Assembly: GCA_963734055.1 (NCBI GenBank)
Contig: CAVTFQ010000002.1
Span: forward strand, 868,001-932,000
Length of the DNA stretch: 64,000 nt
Reading direction: 5' to 3'
Origin: CAIWHR01 sp963734055
Lineage (GTDB): Bacteria > Pseudomonadota > Gammaproteobacteria > Burkholderiales > Casimicrobiaceae
Shown here: piece after piece, positions 47,606-56,425 of the stretch
Numbering within the stretch: position 1 is the first letter of the stretch
How the letters are laid out: each line of letters opens with the position of its first letter
The notes under the pieces: model-generated
What the model was told of the DNA's origin: nothing
The model's input: only the letters and a program-made list of their open reading frames with translations
Databases searched by the model: none
Made by a program: the position numbers and the translations under genes

Positions 47606-47992
47606 GTGCGCGTCTGCCTCGACCACGCCCACCTGTTCGCGTCGGACGTCGCCGCGACGGTGGCGTTCTTCCGCGACATGTTCGACGCCACGGTCGTCTG
47701 GGACGAGGAGGCGGCCGGCGCGCGCAACGTCCGGTTGCGCGTCGGAGGCGCTTTCGTCCAGATCTACGATCAGCCGCCACGCGGCGCGCGTGGCGGCGCG
47801 TTCCATCATCTCGGGATCGAGACCGACGACCTCGACGCGCTCATCAAGCGAATGGAGGCGCGCGGCTTCCGTTTCCGCAATCCGGTTCGCGACTTTCCGC
47901 AATTCCGCTACGTGATGGTCGCGGGGCCGGACGACCTGCTGATCGAGCTGTTCGAGTGTCGCGAGCCCGCGCGCTGGGGCATCCGGACTTGA
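47606..47992 (+). CDS. VOC (glyoxalase-like) family protein
   Basis: 128-residue vicinal-oxygen-chelate protein with paired beta-alpha-beta-beta-beta modules. Potential metal ligands are His in LDHAHLFASDV, His in FHHLGIETDDLD, and Glu in LLIELFECRE. The start is GTG 47606, four bases after the DUF1015 stop. Possible roles include an epimerase, dioxygenase-like or lyase step, and none can be chosen. A small hairpin (GACCC-tttc-GGGGTC) near 48007-48022 may end the operon. Confidence 0.8.
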   Translation: MRVCLDHAHLFASDVAATVAFFRDMFDATVVWDEEAAGARNVRLRVGGAFVQIYDQPPRGARGGAFHHLGIETDDLDALIKRMEARGFRFRNPVRDFPQFRYVMVAGPDDLLIELFECREPARWGIRT

Positions 47993-48100
47993 GCGTCGCG
48001 GCTTGACCCTTTCGGGGTCGCGGCAACATGGGGTTCGTTCCTGACACGCGCGATCGCGCGTGCTATGGTTCTCTTTCCATCGTTTCTCTTGGAGATCGCA

Positions 48101-48478
48101 ATGATTCGACTGAACTGGCGCGCGGCGACGGTGGCGGCGTGTGTCGCACTCGGGACGGTCTGCGGCGTCGCGCAGGCGCAGGAGATCCCGCTCGTCACCG
48201 GCGAGCACTGGATGAAGTCGTCCGAGGAAGTGAAGAAGGCCTACCTCGTCGGCCTCGCCAACGTGATCCAGGTCGAGTTGGCGTATCACGGGGACAATCC
48301 GGCCGCCGACGCGCAGAGCTTCATTCCGCGCGTTGCGAAGGGCCTCAAGGGAGGCGGTTACACGCTCGACAGCGTGCGCGACGGCCTCAATCGCTGGTAC
48401 GCGGGCCATCCCGACCGGATGCAGCGCCCGGTCATCGAAACCATCTGGTTCGAGATGGTCGTCCCGGGCTTAAAGTGA
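48101..48478 (+). CDS. Small exported protein of unknown function
   Basis: 125-residue product with a signal peptide (ATVAACVALGTVCGVAQAQE). The mature part reads EHWMKSSEEVKKAYLVGLAN, then HGDNPAADAQSFIPRVAKGL and IETIWFEMVVPGLK, and looks helical and soluble. No family was recognised. GGAG seven bases before ATG 48101 supports the start; an earlier GTG/ATG would add residues before the signal. It is ten bases ahead of a glycine-zipper lipoprotein gene, suggesting a two-gene envelope unit. Confidence 0.72.
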   Translation: MIRLNWRAATVAACVALGTVCGVAQAQEIPLVTGEHWMKSSEEVKKAYLVGLANVIQVELAYHGDNPAADAQSFIPRVAKGLKGGGYTLDSVRDGLNRWYAGHPDRMQRPVIETIWFEMVVPGLK

Positions 48479-48488
48479 GGAGATGCTC

Positions 48489-48713
48489 ATGAAACGACTG
48501 GCATGGGTCACGGCAATCGCGGCGACGGCGAGCGTCATCGCCTGCACGTCGATGACACCGCAGCAGCAGGGAACGGTGACGGGCGCCGCGATCGGCGCCG
48601 CGGCGGGAGCCGGCATTGCCGCGATCGCCGGCGGCAGCGGCTGGACCGGCGCCGCAGTCGGCGCCGTCGCCGGCGGCGTGGTCGGCAACATCAAGGGCAG
48701 CAAGCAGCAGTAG
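48489..48713 (+). CDS. Glycine-zipper lipoprotein
   Basis: 74-residue lipoprotein. The signal ends in the lipobox SVIAC, and the mature part has repeated glycine-zipper turns (TGAAIGAAAGAGIAAIAGG; TGAAVGAVAGGVVGNIKG) typical of small outer-membrane associated proteins. AGGAG at 48478-48482 is best placed for ATG 48489, rather than the ATG at 48483 directly abutting it. It likely forms oligomers in the envelope; function unknown. Confidence 0.82.
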   Translation: MKRLAWVTAIAATASVIACTSMTPQQQGTVTGAAIGAAAGAGIAAIAGGSGWTGAAVGAVAGGVVGNIKGSKQQ

Positions 48714-48744
48714 CACGCGCCGGCGCGGAAGCTCGCTCCGCAAG

Positions 48745-51339
48745 CTACCGCAGATCGAATCCCGCATCCCGCGTCCCTGCGCGCACGGCGGTGCACACGC
48801 GGATCGCGTCGAGCGCCTCGTTGAGCTCTCGCCCGACGGCTGCGTAGTTCTTCACGCGGGCCGTCCAGAACGCGGCCACGTTCGCCGCGTCCTTGTCGGA
48901 GCACAGGCCTTCGGCGAACGCAGGCCAGCTGCCGGGGGATTCGGGCCCGACCGACGTCGCGAGCGCGTCGAAGTTCGCGACGATGTATTCGTGGGTCGCG
49001 CGGCGTCCCGGGTTCCAGGGACGCGCGCGCCAAAGCGCCGACCACGACTCGCGATTGTCGAACGCCGGGTCGAGCAGGATCGCCATCCCCTTCGGCGCGA
49101 GCGCCGGATCGTCGACGCTGAACAGCGCCATCATCAGCGTGCGGCGATCCACACGGTCCCGCGTGGTCTTCGCTTCGGCGTATAGCGCGTCGAGCAGCGC
49201 CGCGTCGGCAGTCCGGCCCGCGGTGATCAGCACGACGTCGAGGATCGCGGGGTCGATCGCGCGGCGGTCCTTGACCCAGGCGAGCGCGAGCCTGCGGGCC
49301 TCTGCCGAGAGTCTGGGATCCTCGGGAGCGACGACGCGCAGGAGCGCACGCCGGACGAGCCGGTCGTCGTCGCTCTCGCCGGGCTTCGGCGCGAACCCGA
49401 GCGCGCGCGTACGCGGCCCGAACACCTGACGCACGAAGGCCGAATATCGCGGCCGGTCGTCGTCGCCGACGACCGTGTTGCGCAGGAATTCGACGAGGTC
49501 AAGCGCCGCGGTGACGACGTGGCGATCGCGCGACTGCGCGCCCAAGCGCACCCATTTCGCCGCCTGCGTCGCCGACACGGCGCCTGCGCGAAGCAGCGGA
49601 CGGAAATCGTCGAGCAGGCTCGCATACTCGGCCGCGGAGAGCGCGTCGCGATGCGCGGCGAGACGCGCGAGCAGATCTCCGCCGTAATCGGGCACGTAGT
49701 ACCCGCGGCCGCCGGCGTTGGCGAACACGAAGGCGGGACACGCGCCTTGAAGCGGAACCGCTGCGCTCGCCTCGGTCAACAGCGTGCACGTGCTCGCCTT
49801 GTCGTAGCGCAGGCACACCGGAATCTGCCAGCGGCGCGGCTCCGCCGAGGTCGAGCCGAGCGGCACAAGCCGATGCTGGGCGATCTCGACCTTCGCGCCG
49901 TCCGCGGCGCACTGGAGGCGGACGTCGAGCCGGGGGACGCCGTTCTGGTTGAGGAACGTGTCGAAGGCGGGGGTCACCGGCCGCCCGCTCGTCGCCGCAA
50001 GCGCTTCGAGCAAGTCCTGCGCCGTCGCCGACCCGTACCGCCGCGAGTCGAGGTAGCGCTGCACGCCGCGGCGGAACGGCTCTTCGCCGAGCCAGCCTTC
50101 GAACATGCCGATGACGGTGGCGCCCTTCTCGTAGGTGATCGCATCGAACGCGCGGAAGATGTCGCCGCGCGATTTCACCGGCTCGCGGATCTGCCGCGCC
50201 GACTCGAGCGTGTCCGCGTCGATCGCCTTGGCACGCTCGTCGATGCGCGCCGCGCCGTGCTCGTAATCGGGGTTCCACTTGTCGACGGTCTTCTCGGCAA
50301 TCCACGTTGCGAACGCCTCGTTGAGCCAGATGTCGTCCCACCACGCCGGGGTGACGAGATCGCCGAACCATTGATGGGCGATTTCGTGCGCGCCGACGTT
50401 GGCCGCGCCGCGGCGGAAGCGGGGCGTGTCGTCGCCAGGTTTGGCGAGCAGCACGGCCGCGCCGTACGTGATCAGGCCGGCGTTCTCCATCGCGAAACCG
50501 ACGGTCAGCGGGATTGCCGCGTGGTCGAGCTTGCCGAACGGGTAGGGCAGGCCGAACCACGATTCGAGCAGGGTATAGAGCTCGGGGTAGGCCGTCGCCG
50601 CGAACCTCGCGTCCGCGGCGCGGCCGCGAGGCACGACGATCCGCGTCGGCACGGCACTGCTGCCCACGCGCCCGAGATCCACGAATTCCCACGGGCCGAC
50701 GGCGAAGGCGACGAGATAGGTCGGCAGCGGACGCGTCTCGGCGAAGCGCACGGTGGCAAAGCCGTCGTCGCCTTTGGCCTGCGCAACGATCTCGGTATTC
50801 GCAATCGCGAGGAGGCCGTTCGGCACGCGCAGCGTGATCTCCCAGGGCGTCTTGTAGCCGGGCTCGTCGAAGCAGGGAAAGGCGCGGCGCGCGGAGATCG
50901 CCTCGAATTGCGTCATCGTGTACCACGCGCCGCCGTCCTCGAGCGTGAAGATTCCACGCGACGAGTTGCGGCTCTGCAGGGCTTCGAAGGTCAGCGTCAC
51001 GCGATGCCTGCCCGCGGGCAGCGGCGGCTCGAACGCGAGCCCGACAAACTGCTCGTATCCTCCAAGGATGTCGACGCGCGTTCCGGAGGATCCGGCCGTG
51101 GCCCGCTTGACCTCGACCGAGTCGGCATTGAGCCACAGGATTTTGTGTGGCCGATCGAGCTCGACGTCGATCGCGATCTCGCCGGCGGCCTTCGGCTCGC
51201 CTGGGACGACCGTCAGCGAAAGCGCGTAGTGGGTCGGCCGGGCTCCGTCAGGGAGCCTGAACGCAGGCGGGTCGGCCGCAACCGCCGCTCCCGCGGCGAA
51301 CGCGACGGCGATCGTCGCAAGAAGCACGAAAAGGCGCAT
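48745..51339 (-). CDS. Exported M1-family aminopeptidase
   Basis: 864-residue zinc metallopeptidase with a signal peptide (LFVLLATIAVAFAAGAAVAAD). Domain 1 is the M1 N-terminal beta domain, with FPCFDEPGYKTPWEITL. The catalytic domain shows the substrate-anchoring GFAMENAG (GxMEN variant), zinc motif HEIAHQWFGDLVTPAWW with the third ligand in NEAFATWIAE, and YEKGATVIGMFE. The C-terminal 350 residues are the ERAP1-like helical domain. It resembles secreted puromycin-sensitive-like M1 enzymes more than cytoplasmic PepN. It is convergent with the lipoprotein gene and diverges from the cyclase gene across an 81-base gap. Confidence 0.92.
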   Translation of the reverse strand: MRLFVLLATIAVAFAAGAAVAADPPAFRLPDGARPTHYALSLTVVPGEPKAAGEIAIDVELDRPHKILWLNADSVEVKRATAGSSGTRVDILGGYEQFVGLAFEPPLPAGRHRVTLTFEALQSRNSSRGIFTLEDGGAWYTMTQFEAISARRAFPCFDEPGYKTPWEITLRVPNGLLAIANTEIVAQAKGDDGFATVRFAETRPLPTYLVAFAVGPWEFVDLGRVGSSAVPTRIVVPRGRAADARFAATAYPELYTLLESWFGLPYPFGKLDHAAIPLTVGFAMENAGLITYGAAVLLAKPGDDTPRFRRGAANVGAHEIAHQWFGDLVTPAWWDDIWLNEAFATWIAEKTVDKWNPDYEHGAARIDERAKAIDADTLESARQIREPVKSRGDIFRAFDAITYEKGATVIGMFEGWLGEEPFRRGVQRYLDSRRYGSATAQDLLEALAATSGRPVTPAFDTFLNQNGVPRLDVRLQCAADGAKVEIAQHRLVPLGSTSAEPRRWQIPVCLRYDKASTCTLLTEASAAVPLQGACPAFVFANAGGRGYYVPDYGGDLLARLAAHRDALSAAEYASLLDDFRPLLRAGAVSATQAAKWVRLGAQSRDRHVVTAALDLVEFLRNTVVGDDDRPRYSAFVRQVFGPRTRALGFAPKPGESDDDRLVRRALLRVVAPEDPRLSAEARRLALAWVKDRRAIDPAILDVVLITAGRTADAALLDALYAEAKTTRDRVDRRTLMMALFSVDDPALAPKGMAILLDPAFDNRESWSALWRARPWNPGRRATHEYIVANFDALATSVGPESPGSWPAFAEGLCSDKDAANVAAFWTARVKNYAAVGRELNEALDAIRVCTAVRAGTRDAGFDLR

Positions 51340-51420
51340 CGGAGCGGGCGGCAGTCGGGGGCGACAGCTTACAATGAATCGGCGTGCGCTAGACTCCCCC
51401 TGGGCCGGAGCGCGGATCCC

Positions 51421-53292
51421 GTGCAACGCAAGCTGACTGTCATCCTGTCGGCCGACGCCGTCGGCTACTCGGCGCTCATGGAGCGCGACGAGGCAGGCAC
51501 GCTCGGCCGGCTCAAGGCCAACCGGGAGGCGATCTTCGATCCGCGGGTCGCCGCGCACGGCGGACGCATCGTCAAGCTCCTGGGCGACGGGACCCTCGCC
51601 GAGTTCGGCAGCGTGGTCGCGGCCGTCGAATGCGCGCGCGAGATCCAGCAGGCGACCGAAGCCGCGGCCAGCGACGAGTCGGCCATCCGCTATCGTATCG
51701 GCATCAACCTGGGCGAGGTCATCGTCGAGGGCGACGACATCTACGGTGACGGCGTCAACGTGGCAGCGCGGCTCCAGGCCCTGGCCGAGCCTGGCGGCGT
51801 CGCGGTGTCGCGCACGGTGCGCGACCAGGTGGCGGGCAAGGTGCCGGCGGAGCTGGAGGATCTGGGCGAGCACGCGGTCAGGAACATCGAGCGGCCCGTC
51901 CACGTCTTCGCACTGCGCGCCGCGGTCGCCGCCCCCATGCCCGCGCCTGCCGCTCTGCGCCAGCGCCTGTCCGTCTGCGTGCTCCCGTTCGCCAACATGA
52001 GCGGCGACCCCGAGCAGGAGTACTTCAGCGACGGGATCACCGAGGACATCATCACCGACCTGTCCCGGGTGTCGGCGCTGTCGGTCACCTCGCGCAACAC
52101 GGCGTTCACGTTCAAGGGCAAGCGGGTTGACGTGGCCCAGGTCGCGCGGCAGCTCAAGGTGACGCACGTGCTCGAAGGCAGCGTGCGGAAGGCGGGCAAC
52201 CGGGTCCGCATCACGGCGCAGCTGATCGACGGCGCGACCGACAGCCACCTGTGGGCCGAGCGCTACGACCGGAACCTCGACGACATCTTCGCGCTGCAGG
52301 ACGAGATCGCGGAGGCGATCGTGAAGGCGCTCCGGGTGCAGCTCCTGCCGGCCGAGCGGCGCGCGATCGAGCAGCGCTCGACCAACAATCCCGAGGCGTA
52401 CAAGCTCTACCTGATGGCGCGGCAGTACAACTCCACCGGCAATACGCGTCATCGCGCCATCACGGTCCGCCTGTGCGAACGCGCCGTCGAGATCGACCCG
52501 GGCTATGCGCGGGCGTGGGCGCTGCTCGCGATCTGCAAGTCCAACCGCGCGCTGCTGACGACGGATGCCAACCGGGACGGCGACCGAGGATGGGCCGCCG
52601 CCGAGCGTGCACTATCGCTCGCACCCGATCTCGCCGAGGCGCACGCGGCGAAAGGACGGATTCTCGCCGACGACGGCAAGTACGACGCGGCGGTGGCCGA
52701 GCACACGATCGCCTTGGGCCTCGACCCCGAGAGCTACGAGGTCAACGCGGCGGCCGCACGATGTTTCATCGCGATGCGGCGCTACGACGACGCGATCGCG
52801 TGCCTGGAGCGCGCCGCGGCGGTGGTCGAGACGGATTTCTGGGCGCTCGGGATGTGCATCCAGTGTCACGACGCGAAGGGCGACCTCGCCGCCGCGAAAG
52901 ACGCTGCCCGCAGGACGCTCGAACGCGTCGAAAAGGTGATCGTCGCCGAGCCCGACCACGGGACGGCGCTCGGTTTCGGCGTCTCGGCGCTCGTGACGCT
53001 CGGCGACCGGGAGCGCGGCAAGGAGTGGGCGGCGCGTGCGACGCTCCTCGATCCGGACAACCCGAACTTGCGCTACAACCTGGGGTGCGCGATGAGCCGG
53101 CTGCGGGAAGTCGACGCCGCGCTCGAGCTGCTGGCGCCGCTCATGGCCACCGCGACGGCGCCCCAGCTCAACTGGTGGCGGGTCGACTCGGACCTCGATC
53201 CGATCCGCAGCGACCCGCGGTTCACGGCGATGATGGCGGAGGCCGAGGCGCGCGTCGCGCCGACGGCGAAGATTCCGGAGGCGAATCCATGA
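51421..53292 (+). CDS. Class III adenylate cyclase with TolB-like and TPR regions
   Basis: 623 residues, start GTG 51421. The N-terminal cyclase domain (about 5-165) keeps both metal Asp (ILSADAVGYSALMERDEAGT; GGRIVKLLGDGTLAEFGS) and YGDGVNVAARLQALAEPGG. Residues 180-320 are the FlgO/TolB-N-like module common in such proteins (VLPFANMSGDPEQEYFSDGI; VTHVLEGSVRKAGNRVRITAQL; DSHLWAERYDR). TPR repeats fill the rest. This three-part architecture is frequent in rhizobia and betaproteobacteria and is usually annotated as adenylate cyclase. The GST gene overlaps its stop by four bases. Confidence 0.88.
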   Translation: MQRKLTVILSADAVGYSALMERDEAGTLGRLKANREAIFDPRVAAHGGRIVKLLGDGTLAEFGSVVAAVECAREIQQATEAAASDESAIRYRIGINLGEVIVEGDDIYGDGVNVAARLQALAEPGGVAVSRTVRDQVAGKVPAELEDLGEHAVRNIERPVHVFALRAAVAAPMPAPAALRQRLSVCVLPFANMSGDPEQEYFSDGITEDIITDLSRVSALSVTSRNTAFTFKGKRVDVAQVARQLKVTHVLEGSVRKAGNRVRITAQLIDGATDSHLWAERYDRNLDDIFALQDEIAEAIVKALRVQLLPAERRAIEQRSTNNPEAYKLYLMARQYNSTGNTRHRAITVRLCERAVEIDPGYARAWALLAICKSNRALLTTDANRDGDRGWAAAERALSLAPDLAEAHAAKGRILADDGKYDAAVAEHTIALGLDPESYEVNAAAARCFIAMRRYDDAIACLERAAAVVETDFWALGMCIQCHDAKGDLAAAKDAARRTLERVEKVIVAEPDHGTALGFGVSALVTLGDRERGKEWAARATLLDPDNPNLRYNLGCAMSRLREVDAALELLAPLMATATAPQLNWWRVDSDLDPIRSDPRFTAMMAEAEARVAPTAKIPEANP

Positions 53293-54018
53293 TCTACGAG
53301 CTCTACTACTGGCCTGGCATCCAGGGCCGCGGCGAGTACGTGCGGCTCGCGCTGGAGGATGCCGGCGCGGACTACGTCGATGTCGCGCTCGTGCCGGAAG
53401 CAAAGGGCGGTGGCGTACCGGCCATCGAACGGTTTCTGGAAAGCGAAGGCGTCGAGCGCCCTCCGTTCGCGCCGCCGTTCCTCAAGGCCGGACGGCTCCT
53501 GATCGGCCAGACCGCGAACATCCTGCTCTACCTCGGGCCTCGCCTCGATCTCGCGCCACGCGACGCCGCGGGCAGGTTGTGGACCCACCAGCTGCAGCTC
53601 ACGATCGCCGACTTCCTGGTCGAGATCCACGACACCCACCATCCGATCGCCGGCAGCCTCTACTACGAGCAGCAGAAGCCCGCGGCGCGGCGCCGGGCCA
53701 GGGACTTCGTGGCGAACCGGCTGCCGAAGTTCCTCGGTTATTTCGAGCGCGTGCTGGAGCGCAACCCGGAGAGCGGGCCGTGGATGGTCGGCTCGGAAGG
53801 TCTCGTACGCGGACCTCTCGATGGCGCAGGTCGTCGCCGGGCTGCGCTACGCGTTTCCGATCGCGAGCCGCCGGACGCTTCGCGCGTGCCCGCGGCTGCG
53901 CGCGCTTCACGACGAGGTCTTCGCCCGGCCGCGCATCGTGCGTTACGTCAGGTCGCGCCGCCGGATCCCATTCAACGACGACGGCCTCTTCCGCCGCTAT
54001 CCGGAGCTCGACGGGTGA
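53289..54018 (+). pseudogene. Glutathione S-transferase family protein, one frameshift
   Basis: A GST N-terminal thioredoxin fold (MIYELYYWPGIQGRGEYVRLAL; GQTANILLYLGPRL) starts at ATG 53289, coupled to the cyclase stop. The helical domain follows to about GPWMVGS. Near 53798-53806 one extra base shifts the frame; the C-terminus (VSYADLSMAQVVAGLRYAFP to LFRRYPELDG) continues in the +1 frame to TGA 54016-54018. Rejoined it is about 242 residues, normal for the family. Conservation across the break argues for an insertion error in the sequence. Confidence 0.8.
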
Positions 54019-54042
54019 GGCCGGCGCCCCGAAGCCGCCCGG

Positions 54043-55134
54043 TCAGGCCGGCGCGTGCTCGCGGAGCGTCGGATAGTCGGTGTAGCCCTTCGCGCCGCCG
54101 CCGTAGAACGTGCGGGCATCGGGCGCATTGAGTGGCGCGTCCTCGCGGAGCCGGTGCACGAGGTCGGGGTTGGCGATGAACGCGCGCCCGAAGGAGACGA
54201 GGCCGGCGTAGCCCGAGGCCACCGCCTCGAGCGCCATCTCGCGGTTGTAGCCGTTGTTGACGATCCACGCGCGGTCGAACTTCGCCGAAAGTGCGGCGTA
54301 ATCGAACGGCGCGAAGTTGCGCGCGCCGGCCGTCTGCCCTTCGACGACCTCGAGGAAGGCGAGCTGCAGCGGCGCAAGCCGCGCAACCGCCTGCTCGTAG
54401 AGCGCCTGCGGGTCGCTGTCCGGCCCGGCGTCGTTGGACGGCGTCACCGGGGACAGGCGCAATCCCGTGCGGCCGCCGCCGATCTCCGCGGCTACCGCCC
54501 GCATGACCTCGAACAGGAACCGCGTGCGGTTCTCGATCGGGCCGCCGTAGCCGTCGTCGCGATCGTTGATGCTGTCGCGCAGGAACTGCTCGATCAGGTA
54601 GCCGTTCGCGCCGTGCACCTCGACGCCGTCGAAGCCCGCGTCCATCGCGCGCCGTGCGGCGTGGCGGAAGCTCGCGACCACACCCGGAATCTCGGCGGTC
54701 GCGAGTGCGCGCGGTGCGGACACTTCGGCGAAGCCTCCCGCGAGGAAGGTCTTGGTCGCGGCGCGGCGTGCGGTCGACGACACCGGTGCCCGGCTCTCCG
54801 GCTGGAGCGAGACGTGCGAGACTCGGCCGACGTGCCACAGCTGGATGACGATCCGGCCGCCCTCGGCGTGCACGGCCTCGGTCACGCGGCGCCATGCCGC
54901 GACCTGCTCGGCGTTGTGGATGCCCGGCGTGTCGATGTAGCCCTGGCCTTCGGGACAGACCTGCGAGCCTTCGGTGATGATGAGGCCGGCGCTCGCCCGC
55001 TGCCGGTAATACTCGACGGCGAGGCGCGAAGCCACCTCGCCGGACGCCGCGCGGTTGCGGGTGAGCGGCGCCATGACGATGCGGTTGGCGAGGTCGATGT
55101 CGCCGATGCGAACGGGATCGAAGAGCGTCGTCAT
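54043..55134 (-). CDS. Old Yellow Enzyme family alkene reductase
   Basis: 363-residue FMN-dependent ene-reductase (NemA/OYE type) that reduces activated C=C bonds or nitro groups with NAD(P)H. Motifs include LFDPVRIGDIDLANRIVMAPLTRNRA, ASAGLIITEGSQVCPEGQGY, IVIQLWHVGRVSH, GFDGVEVHGANGYLIEQFL (substrate-binding H-x-x-N), DDGYGGPIENRTRF and GLVSFGRAFIANPDL. The ATG at 55134 gives the standard start. An FNR-type box at 55226-55239 with TACGAT as -10 suggests anaerobic induction. A role beside the reductive aromatic pathway is possible but not shown. Confidence 0.92.
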   Translation of the reverse strand: MTTLFDPVRIGDIDLANRIVMAPLTRNRAASGEVASRLAVEYYRQRASAGLIITEGSQVCPEGQGYIDTPGIHNAEQVAAWRRVTEAVHAEGGRIVIQLWHVGRVSHVSLQPESRAPVSSTARRAATKTFLAGGFAEVSAPRALATAEIPGVVASFRHAARRAMDAGFDGVEVHGANGYLIEQFLRDSINDRDDGYGGPIENRTRFLFEVMRAVAAEIGGGRTGLRLSPVTPSNDAGPDSDPQALYEQAVARLAPLQLAFLEVVEGQTAGARNFAPFDYAALSAKFDRAWIVNNGYNREMALEAVASGYAGLVSFGRAFIANPDLVHRLREDAPLNAPDARTFYGGGAKGYTDYPTLREHAPA

Positions 55135-55225
55135 GGCGGTTCGGCTGGGCAGCGATGAAAAGGAAGCGAGGAGCCGCGGAGCGGCCGCGGCTATCTTCAT
55201 CGTAGGCGGCCGCCGGGCCCCGGCG

Positions 55226-55239
55226 TTGACGGGGATCAA
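55226..55239 (-). promoter_or_regulatory. FNR-type box upstream of the OYE gene
   Basis: Read leftward it is TTGATCCCCGTCAA, one mismatch from TTGAT-N4-ATCAA. TACGAT at 55199-55204 (minus strand) is a fair -10, placing the box centre near -41. Confidence 0.6.
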
Positions 55240-55287
55240 GGAGCCGCCGCGCCACGGGCCGCGGCGGCTCCGCTCACGCAGCTTCCG

Positions 55288-56034
55288 TCACCGGATCGTC
55301 ATCCCGCCGTCGGCGGCAAGCACCTGGCCCGTGACGTAGGCCGACGCGTCGGAGGCGAAGAAGACGAACACCGGCGCGATCTCGTCGGGCTCGGCCCAGC
55401 GTCCCAACGGAATGCGGTCGAGGTACTTGTCCTTGAAGCGCTCGTCGGTGCGGATCGTCTCGGTCATCGGCGTCGCCGCGCCGGGCGCGATCGCGTTCAC
55501 CGTGATCCCGTACCGTGCGAGCTCCTTCGCGGCCGACATCGTGAGGCCGACGATGCCGGCCTTCGCCGCGCTGTAGTTGATCTGGCCGATCGTTCCCAGC
55601 ACGCCCGCGGTCGAGGTCACGTTCACGATGCGGCCGTAGCGCCGTTCGATCATGCCCGGGACCGTCGCCTGCAGGCAGTGGAAGCTGCCGGTGAGGTGGA
55701 CGGCCAGCACCTCGTCCCACTGCGCCGCCGTCATCTTGTGCAGCATCGCCGGGCGAATGATCCCGGCGTTGTTGACGAGGATGTCGATGCGGCCGAAGCG
55801 CTCGTGCACCGCCTCGGCCATCGCGTCGACGTCGGCGCGCTTCGCAACGTTGCAGCCGACGCCGATCGCGTCGGGTCCGCCGGTCCTGAGCTCGCTCGCC
55901 ACGCCTTCCGCGCGATCGGCGGCGAGATCGACGACCGCCACGTTCGCCCCTTCGCGGGCGAACGCGCGCGCGACCGCGGCGCCGATGCCCTGCGCGGCGC
56001 CCGTGACGATCGCCACCTTGCCCTCAAGCTGCAT
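55288..56034 (-). CDS. Short-chain dehydrogenase/reductase (FabG-like)
   Basis: 248-residue classical SDR. The NAD(P)-binding TGAAQGIGAAVARAFAREG, NNAG (VNNAGIIRP), catalytic Ser in VNVTSTAGVLG, and YSAAKAG (Tyr and Lys) are all present; the C-terminus is FFASDASAYVTGQVLAADGG. The Asp after beta-2 (VVDLAADRA) suggests NAD preference. Last gene of the kor operon, overlapping ridA by 11 bases, so a 3-hydroxyacyl-CoA dehydrogenase role in the lower benzoyl-CoA pathway is possible, but a generic reductase cannot be excluded. Confidence 0.88.
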   Translation of the reverse strand: MQLEGKVAIVTGAAQGIGAAVARAFAREGANVAVVDLAADRAEGVASELRTGGPDAIGVGCNVAKRADVDAMAEAVHERFGRIDILVNNAGIIRPAMLHKMTAAQWDEVLAVHLTGSFHCLQATVPGMIERRYGRIVNVTSTAGVLGTIGQINYSAAKAGIVGLTMSAAKELARYGITVNAIAPGAATPMTETIRTDERFKDKYLDRIPLGRWAEPDEIAPVFVFFASDASAYVTGQVLAADGGMTIR

Positions 56035-56425
56035 GCGGCACCACGGCGGTGGCCTCGAGCTCGATCTTGCCGGGGCTGTCGAGCAGGTCCGAGACGAAGA
56101 TCATGCTCATCGCCGGGTAATGGGCACCCATGTGCTTGCGCCAGATCGCGCCGAGCTCGCGCCGCGCAGCGAGGTAGCCGGGCTTGTCGCAGCAATAGGC
56201 GGTCACCCGGCAGATGTGCTGCGGCTTGCCGCCGGCTTCGGCCAGCACGGCGACGACGTTGGCGAGCGCCTGGTCGAACTGCGGCGCGATCTCGGCGGAG
56301 TGGAACTTCTGCTGCGCATCCCATCCGACCTGGCCGGCGATGAAGACGAGGCGCCCGGCATCGGCGGCAATGCCGTTCGCGTAGCCGATCGGCGGCGCCC
56401 AGCCCGCGGGCAGCAGGACGTCCAT
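56024..56425 (-). CDS. RidA/YjgF family protein
   Basis: 133-residue RidA-superfamily protein. RidA proteins hydrolyse reactive enamine/imine intermediates or act in aromatic catabolic operons with unknown roles. Features are PPIGYANGIAADAGRLVFIAGQVGWD, FDQALANVVAVLAEAGGKPQHI and FVSDLLDSPGKIELEATAVV. The archetypal active-site Arg position appears replaced (VTAYCCDKPGY region; late segment lacks the R of IEAVAR), so deaminase activity is doubtful. It is tightly packed between the rubrerythrin and SDR genes in the kor operon. Confidence 0.85.
   Translation of the reverse strand: MDVLLPAGWAPPIGYANGIAADAGRLVFIAGQVGWDAQQKFHSAEIAPQFDQALANVVAVLAEAGGKPQHICRVTAYCCDKPGYLAARRELGAIWRKHMGAHYPAMSMIFVSDLLDSPGKIELEATAVVPHAA

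Noticed and set aside
48745..52452. Aminopeptidase frame continuing upstream of its signal peptide
   Set aside because: The extension runs antisense through the cyclase gene; the signal peptide at 51339 marks the true start.
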